Shown here in pieces: positions 60,098 to 64,000 of a stretch of DNA of 64,000 nucleotides. The notes beneath the pieces were generated by a model. The model searched no databases and was not told where the DNA came from. It was given only the letters and a program-made list of their open reading frames with translations. Both the position numbers and the translations under genes were made by a program. Source of the DNA: Streptomyces cinnabarinus (GTDB lineage: Bacteria > Actinomycetota > Actinomycetes > Streptomycetales > Streptomycetaceae); NCBI RefSeq assembly GCF_027270315.1, contig NZ_CP114413.1:682001-746000 (forward strand), written 5' to 3'. Each line of letters opens with the position of its first letter. The first letter of the stretch is position 1.

Positions 60098-61264
60098 ATG
60101 ATGTCCCGACTCCCCCAAGAGCCCGCCACCCGCGCGAGCGCCGTGGCCGACGCCCTCGTCATCCACGCGGACCACGGCGCCCGCGAGGCGAACCCCTACT
60201 ACTGGCACCGCGTCCAGGAGCGGACAGCCGACCTGCTGAAGGAGATCCAGTCCCACGGCGACACCGAACTCGTCCTGGCCGCAGATGAGTTGGTCGCCGA
60301 CCCGGGGAGCACGGAAGCCTGGCGCCGGGTCCGGGACCGGGTGACGCCAAAGGCGCGGGCCCCCTTCGTCGACATCGCCTGCGACATCAAGGACCGGTCC
60401 CGCTTCGGCTACCACCTCGGCGACGCCTACGACCGCACCGCGACCGCCGACCCCGACTGGCGCTCCTGGCCGCCGAATCCCCCCGCGCCCGCCCCCGACG
60501 ACGCCCCGGTCACCCAGATCGTGATCACGTTCCGGGACCAGAGCGAGGACGGGGTGCGCGCCCGGAACCTGGTGGCCTGTCTGGCCGCCCTCGCCGACCA
60601 GACGATGCCCCGCGAGCAGTACCAGGTGACCGTGGTGGAGTCGGACACCACTCCGCGCTGGCGCGAGACGGTCCTGAAGTACGCGGACGAGTGGCTGTTC
60701 GCGTTCTCCGACCGTCCGTTCAACAAGTCCTGGGGCACCAACTGCGGTGTGCTGCGCTCCGCGCGCCGGGCACCGTACCTGTGTCTGCTGGACGCCGACG
60801 CCCTCGTCGACCGGGACTTCGTACGGCGCAACACCGAGCGGTTCCGGCGGGCCGGGTCGGGGGCGTTCATGTGCTTCCGGGACCTGCTCTACCTGGACGC
60901 GCCCGCGTCGGCGGCCGCCGTGCGCGAGCGCTGCGTCGAAGGGAAGCCCGAGGCCGACGCCGACCGGCTGCGCTGGTTCGCGGTGCAGCGTTCGCCGGGG
61001 CTGTGCGTCTGGCTGCGACGTGATGTCTTCGACTCGGTCAACGGCATGGACGAGCGGTTCGAAGGCTGGGGCCGGGAGGACATCGACTTCGTGCTCCGGG
61101 TCCAACTGGCCACCGCCTTCGACCAGTACGACGACCGCATGCTGCACCTGTACCACCCCAGCTCGGGACAGCTGAAGAACGGACAGACCGTCAACTACCA
61201 CATCCCGCTGCTGTCCTGGACGCCGGCGGAGCCCATCGGCCGCCTCGAACGCTTCTCGGGCTGA
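60098..61264 (+). CDS. Glycosyltransferase family 2 / GT27-like protein
   Basis: A 388-residue protein. A GT2-like domain holds LVACLAALADQTM and TVVESDTTPRW, followed by the DxD region LLDADALVD. The C-terminal EGWGREDIDFVLR is the galactosyltransferase-type motif of GT27-like proteins. An N-terminal helical region of about 130 residues precedes it. It begins with ATG ATG 13 bases after the MFS stop. It may glycosylate the product of the operon; the sugar donor is unknown. Confidence 0.75.
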   Translation: MMSRLPQEPATRASAVADALVIHADHGAREANPYYWHRVQERTADLLKEIQSHGDTELVLAADELVADPGSTEAWRRVRDRVTPKARAPFVDIACDIKDRSRFGYHLGDAYDRTATADPDWRSWPPNPPAPAPDDAPVTQIVITFRDQSEDGVRARNLVACLAALADQTMPREQYQVTVVESDTTPRWRETVLKYADEWLFAFSDRPFNKSWGTNCGVLRSARRAPYLCLLDADALVDRDFVRRNTERFRRAGSGAFMCFRDLLYLDAPASAAAVRERCVEGKPEADADRLRWFAVQRSPGLCVWLRRDVFDSVNGMDERFEGWGREDIDFVLRVQLATAFDQYDDRMLHLYHPSSGQLKNGQTVNYHIPLLSWTPAEPIGRLERFSG

Positions 61265-61265
61265 C

Positions 61266-61754
61266 ATGGCTGCCGACTTACGCGCTTGCGCAATCCTGGG
61301 CTTCCAGACCGCGCTACCGGGAGCGGGCGATCGACTCGCCGAGCTGAACCTGCGGCTCGGCGAGACCCTCGTCGCCGACGGTCTGCTGCGCTTCCAGGTC
61401 CTGGCCCGGGCCGGCGACGACACCCGGCTGTGCGTGTACTGGCTGTGGCGGGACATCGGTAACCGGGACGCCTTGTGGGCGGCGCCGCCGACACCGCTGA
61501 CGGACTTCTGGGCGGCGGCCCGTCCGCTCTGGTCGGCCGAGCCGGACGTACGGCGCTTCGCCTGGCAGCCGTCGGCGGACCGCGACCTGTGCGCACCGGG
61601 TGGCAGCGTGGCCCTGGAGGAGGCGCCGCGCCCCGGCGAAGAAGCGGAGGGCGCCTGGCTGTTGGACCTCGACTCGGGCACGGCCGCCCTGCGCTGCCGC
61701 CCGCCCTCGGGGCCCGGCGATCCCGCCGCCTGGCGGGCGCTCACCTCACGGTGA
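61266..61754 (+). CDS. Unknown protein, possibly alpha-beta barrel
   Basis: A 162-residue protein with no strong family signature. The first 80 residues alternate strands and helices (LRFQVLARAG, LCVYWLWRDIGNRDALW) in the way of small dimeric alpha-beta barrel proteins, but the motif is weak. Codon 5 is TTA (61278-61280). It starts one base after the glycosyltransferase stop, so it is the last gene of the ribA operon. Its 3' end overlaps the convergent MBL gene by 9 bases. Confidence 0.55.
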   Translation: MAADLRACAILGFQTALPGAGDRLAELNLRLGETLVADGLLRFQVLARAGDDTRLCVYWLWRDIGNRDALWAAPPTPLTDFWAAARPLWSAEPDVRRFAWQPSADRDLCAPGGSVALEEAPRPGEEAEGAWLLDLDSGTAALRCRPPSGPGDPAAWRALTSR

Positions 61755-62447
61755 CGGCGGGCGCCAGGGCGGGCTGTGGCTGTCGACGTACCAGTCGAAG
61801 CCCTCGGCCACCAGCGCGGTGATCAGCGGCAGATCGATCTCCTCACCGGCGGGGCCGGGCTCGCGCAGATGGAAGGGCGGCGGGTAGAAGCAGTCACCGA
61901 GCAGCAGTACCCCGGAGTCGGGGACCGCGACGACCGTGGAGTCCGGCGCGTGGCCACCGCCCACGTGCCGGACCTCGATGCCGCCGGGGAGCGTGAGCCC
62001 GTCGGTGAAGGTGCGGGTGGGCGGACGTACCGCGAAGTCGTCCCAGGTCGTCATGGCCCGTGCCCGGGCCCGGAAGCTCGGGCCGAGGCGGGGGTCGGCG
62101 GCCATCTCCCCTTGCAGGTACTCATGGCTCCAGGGGCGGCGGGACTCGGCCGCCAGGAGTTCGGCGCCCGCCCGATGGCCGACGATCTCCTCCACCTCCC
62201 AGGCGCAGGCGCCCCAGGTGTGGTCCCAGTGGTGGTGCGTGTACACCAGGCGACGGGCAGCGGGCAGACCGGCCCCGGCCATGGCCGACTGCACGAGCCG
62301 GGCGTGGCCGGGGCTCTGGCCGGCGTCGATCACCGTGCTGCCCGCGTCGTCGGCGACCACCGCGACGCAGGGCATGACGGCGTCCGGGTCCGGATCCCCT
62401 GCGTGGATCCAGACCCGGCCGGACAGCTGGCGCAACGGAGTCGGCAT
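61746..62447 (-). CDS. Metallo-beta-lactamase-fold hydrolase
   Basis: A 233-residue MBL-fold protein. The zinc motif is YTHHHWDHTWG (HxHxDH), with a second histidine in HVGGGHAPDS and an Asp in LLLGDCFYPP. It lacks a signal peptide. Many MBL proteins in clusters are thioesterases, lactonases or hydrolases; no specificity is evident. Being convergent with the ribA operon, it may be outside the cluster. Confidence 0.85.
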   Translation of the reverse strand: MPTPLRQLSGRVWIHAGDPDPDAVMPCVAVVADDAGSTVIDAGQSPGHARLVQSAMAGAGLPAARRLVYTHHHWDHTWGACAWEVEEIVGHRAGAELLAAESRRPWSHEYLQGEMAADPRLGPSFRARARAMTTWDDFAVRPPTRTFTDGLTLPGGIEVRHVGGGHAPDSTVVAVPDSGVLLLGDCFYPPPFHLREPGPAGEEIDLPLITALVAEGFDWYVDSHSPPWRPPSP

Positions 62448-62497
62448 GCCCGCAGTCTGTCAGGGGTCAGCGGGCGTGGCGCCGCCGTCGCCCCGGC

Positions 62498-63121
62498 TCA
62501 GGCCGCGGCACGGCCCGCCTTGAGGGCGCCCGCGATCTCGACGGTCCGGCGCGCCTGGTGGCGGGCCGCCTGGAGCTGAACCTCGCCGGGGGCGCCGGCG
62601 CCGGCCACATGGGAGCTGCCGTAGGGGTTGCCGGACTGGAACTGGATGAGCTGGATGGGGTCGGTGTAGCCGGGCGGGACGATGATGCCGCCCCAGTGGT
62701 AGAAGGTGTTGCCCAACGCCAGCAGGGTGGACTCCTGGCCGCCGTGGGCGGTGTTGGAGGCGGTGAAGGCCGAGTACACCTTGCCCGCGAGCTTGCCCTG
62801 GAACCACAGTGGCCCGGTGCTCTCCATGAACACCCGTAGCTGGCTGGCCGGGTTGCCGAAGCGGGTAGGGGTGCCGAACAGCACCACGTCGGCCCACTCC
62901 AGGTCGTCATGGCTCGCGAGTTCGACATCGGCGGTGTCCGCGAGGTGCTGGACCCACTCCTGCCGGAGGTTGATCACCTCCTGCGGAGTCGTCTCCGGGA
63001 CCTTGCGCAGTCGTACCTGAGCACCGGCCTTCTCCGCACCCTCGACCGCCGCCTGCGCCAGAGCGTGCACGGTGCCCGTGGCGCTGTAGTAGATGATCGA
63101 GACATTGACGGAATCCGACAT
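62498..63121 (-). CDS. WrbA-like NAD(P)H:quinone oxidoreductase
   Basis: A 207-residue flavodoxin-fold protein of the WrbA type. It has VSIIYYSATGTVHALAQAA at the FMN phosphate loop, FGTPTRFGNPASQLR and TASNTAHGGQESTLLALG, which are the WrbA signatures. FMN is bound and quinones are reduced by two electrons, usually in oxidative defence. A sequence of 180 bases separates it from the divergent ECF sigma gene. Confidence 0.88.
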   Translation of the reverse strand: MSDSVNVSIIYYSATGTVHALAQAAVEGAEKAGAQVRLRKVPETTPQEVINLRQEWVQHLADTADVELASHDDLEWADVVLFGTPTRFGNPASQLRVFMESTGPLWFQGKLAGKVYSAFTASNTAHGGQESTLLALGNTFYHWGGIIVPPGYTDPIQLIQFQSGNPYGSSHVAGAGAPGEVQLQAARHQARRTVEIAGALKAGRAAA

Positions 63122-63300
63122 CGGTTCCCTTCCTTCGTCACCTGGCTAGTGTTTCCGTTCATCAGGTACGACGACGCAGCCCCGCGAAATGTGAGGCCGA
63201 CCGCGCAGAATGCGGGGCCACGGGCGTCCGCCTCACAGATGCAGCCGATGTCTCGTCGGACTTGACGGGGGACGAGACGACCGAGGGAGTCGGCGACACC

Positions 63301-64000
63301 ATGACCTACGCATCCGGGGCCGAGCACAGCCGGCCCGATCCGGGCCTGAGCGCGATCATGAACGAGCGGCAGCAGCTGCTCGGCCTCACCTACCGGCTGC
63401 TCGGCTCACTGACCGAGGCCGAGGACGTCGTCCAGGAGACCTACACCCGCTGGTACGCCATGTCCGCGGCGCAGCGGGAGGCGATCGAGTCGCCCGGCGC
63501 CTGGCTGACCACCGTGGCCAGCCGGATCTGTCTCGACCAGCTCGGCTCGGCGCGGGCCAGGCGGGAACGCTATGTGGGCGAGTGGGTGCCGGAGCCGCTG
63601 CCCGCGAGCACGGACTGGGTCAGCGGGCGGTGGGGCGGCGGCACCGCGATCGACCCGGCCGACCGGGTCACCCTCGACGAGTCGATCAACATGGCCTTCC
63701 TCGTCGTACTGGAGCTGATGACGCCCGCCGAGCGGGTCGCGTTCATCCTGCACGACGTCTTCCGGTACTCGTTCGCCGAGGTGGCCTCGATCGTCGGCCG
63801 CAGTGAGCCCGCCTGTCGGCAGCTCGCCTCGTCGGCCCGCCGCCGGATCCGCGCCGCGCAGCCCGCCGCGGTTCCCGCGGCCGGGCGCGCCGACACCGTG
63901 CGGGCGTTCAAGCGGGCCTGGGCGGCGAAGGACATCGACGCCCTGATCGGGCTGCTGGCGCCCGGCGCCACGGCGACCGGCGACGGTGGCGGTCTGGTGC
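63301..64000 (+). CDS. ECF RNA polymerase sigma factor (SigJ/ECF41 type), cut by edge
   Basis: The 233 residues visible give a sigma-70 region 2 (LLGLTYRLLGSLTEAEDVVQETYTRW, shortened), DNA-melting region, then a region 4 with LMTPAERVAFILHDVFRYSFAEVASIVGRSEPA, and the start of an SnoaL-like C-terminal domain (RAFKRAWAAKDIDALIGLLAPGAT). The family is ECF41/SigJ. It runs past the window end. It may control the divergent WrbA gene. Confidence 0.88.
   Translation, partial: MTYASGAEHSRPDPGLSAIMNERQQLLGLTYRLLGSLTEAEDVVQETYTRWYAMSAAQREAIESPGAWLTTVASRICLDQLGSARARRERYVGEWVPEPLPASTDWVSGRWGGGTAIDPADRVTLDESINMAFLVVLELMTPAERVAFILHDVFRYSFAEVASIVGRSEPACRQLASSARRRIRAAQPAAVPAAGRADTVRAFKRAWAAKDIDALIGLLAPGATATGDGGGLV

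Noticed and set aside
61746..63121. MBL and WrbA genes as cluster members
   Set aside because: They are convergent or separate and of common housekeeping types; no link to the cluster beyond distance.
1..64000. CRISPR arrays, tRNA or rRNA genes, insertion sequences, phage genes
   Set aside because: No regular repeats, transposase motifs, tRNA-like folds or rRNA segments were seen in the window.

Overview
The window reads as actinomycete DNA, most likely Streptomyces. G+C is very high with strong third-position bias, GTG and TTG starts are common, genes overlap as ATGA or GTGA, and rare TTA (bldA) leucine codons occur in at least a dozen genes. Three promoters fit a TTG(A)-N17/18-TAGGGT or TAGCTT pattern. 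Nearly all of the window looks like specialised-metabolite gene cluster, possibly two merged or adjacent clusters; ordinary housekeeping genes appear only near the right edge.

Layout. (1) 1-6.5 kb: the start of an acyl-AMP ligase, two B12-type radical SAM proteins, two related nucleotidyltransferase-like proteins and a small P-loop kinase. (2) 6.6-14 kb: a class IV aminotransferase, then a tightly coupled minus-strand operon with a dehydroquinate-synthase-like sugar-phosphate cyclase, a natural sugar kinase-aminotransferase fusion, a thymidylate-kinase-like protein, an SDR and a zinc dehydrogenase. This has the composition of an aminocyclitol or aminosugar pathway. (3) 14-17.4 kb: a cupin, a long SDR, and a WYL regulator with a NIPSNAP protein across a palindromic operator. 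(4) 17.4-24.3 kb: a seven-gene minus-strand operon led by an FMN riboswitch and a stand-alone DHBP synthase (RibB), followed by a kinase, P450, nucleotidyltransferase, ACP, methyltransferase and phosphotransferase. (5) 24.4-39.2 kb: an NRPS core (A-T-C-A-T, C-A-T-TE, stand-alone C, separate A-T) with an ABC-2 exporter. (6) 39.3-45.6 kb: a fatty-acid tailoring cassette (FAAL, ACP, two diiron desaturases, thioesterase, methyltransferase, MaoC-like protein) and a phosphopantetheinyl transferase. (7) 45.7-50.9 kb: a TTA-containing double-HTH LuxR-type regulator, and a GH31 glycosidase with a DUF990-type ABC transporter that shows a frameshift and an in-frame fusion. (8) 50.9-61.8 kb: a flavin-themed arm with an FMN reductase-like protein, an NMT1/THI5-type binding protein and permease, an archaeal-type riboflavin synthase and a cytosolic gamma-glutamyltransferase, then a plus-strand operon of GTP cyclohydrolase II, BKACE, methyltransferase, MFS, GT2/GT27-like transferase and an unknown protein. 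(9) 61.7-64 kb: an MBL-fold hydrolase, a WrbA-like protein and an ECF sigma factor running off the edge.

How it may work together. The peptide assembly line carries probable Gly- and Ser-selecting A domains and is probably lipidated by the FAAL/ACP cassette. The most unusual theme is riboflavin chemistry. RibB (behind an FMN riboswitch) and RibA each lead an operon of tailoring and transport genes, and a third gene encodes the archaeal, non-homologous form of riboflavin synthase, while RibD and RibH are absent. Either riboflavin-pathway intermediates are building blocks of the product, or the duplicated and isofunctional enzymes protect the host from a product that attacks flavin synthesis. 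Sequence alone does not decide between these.
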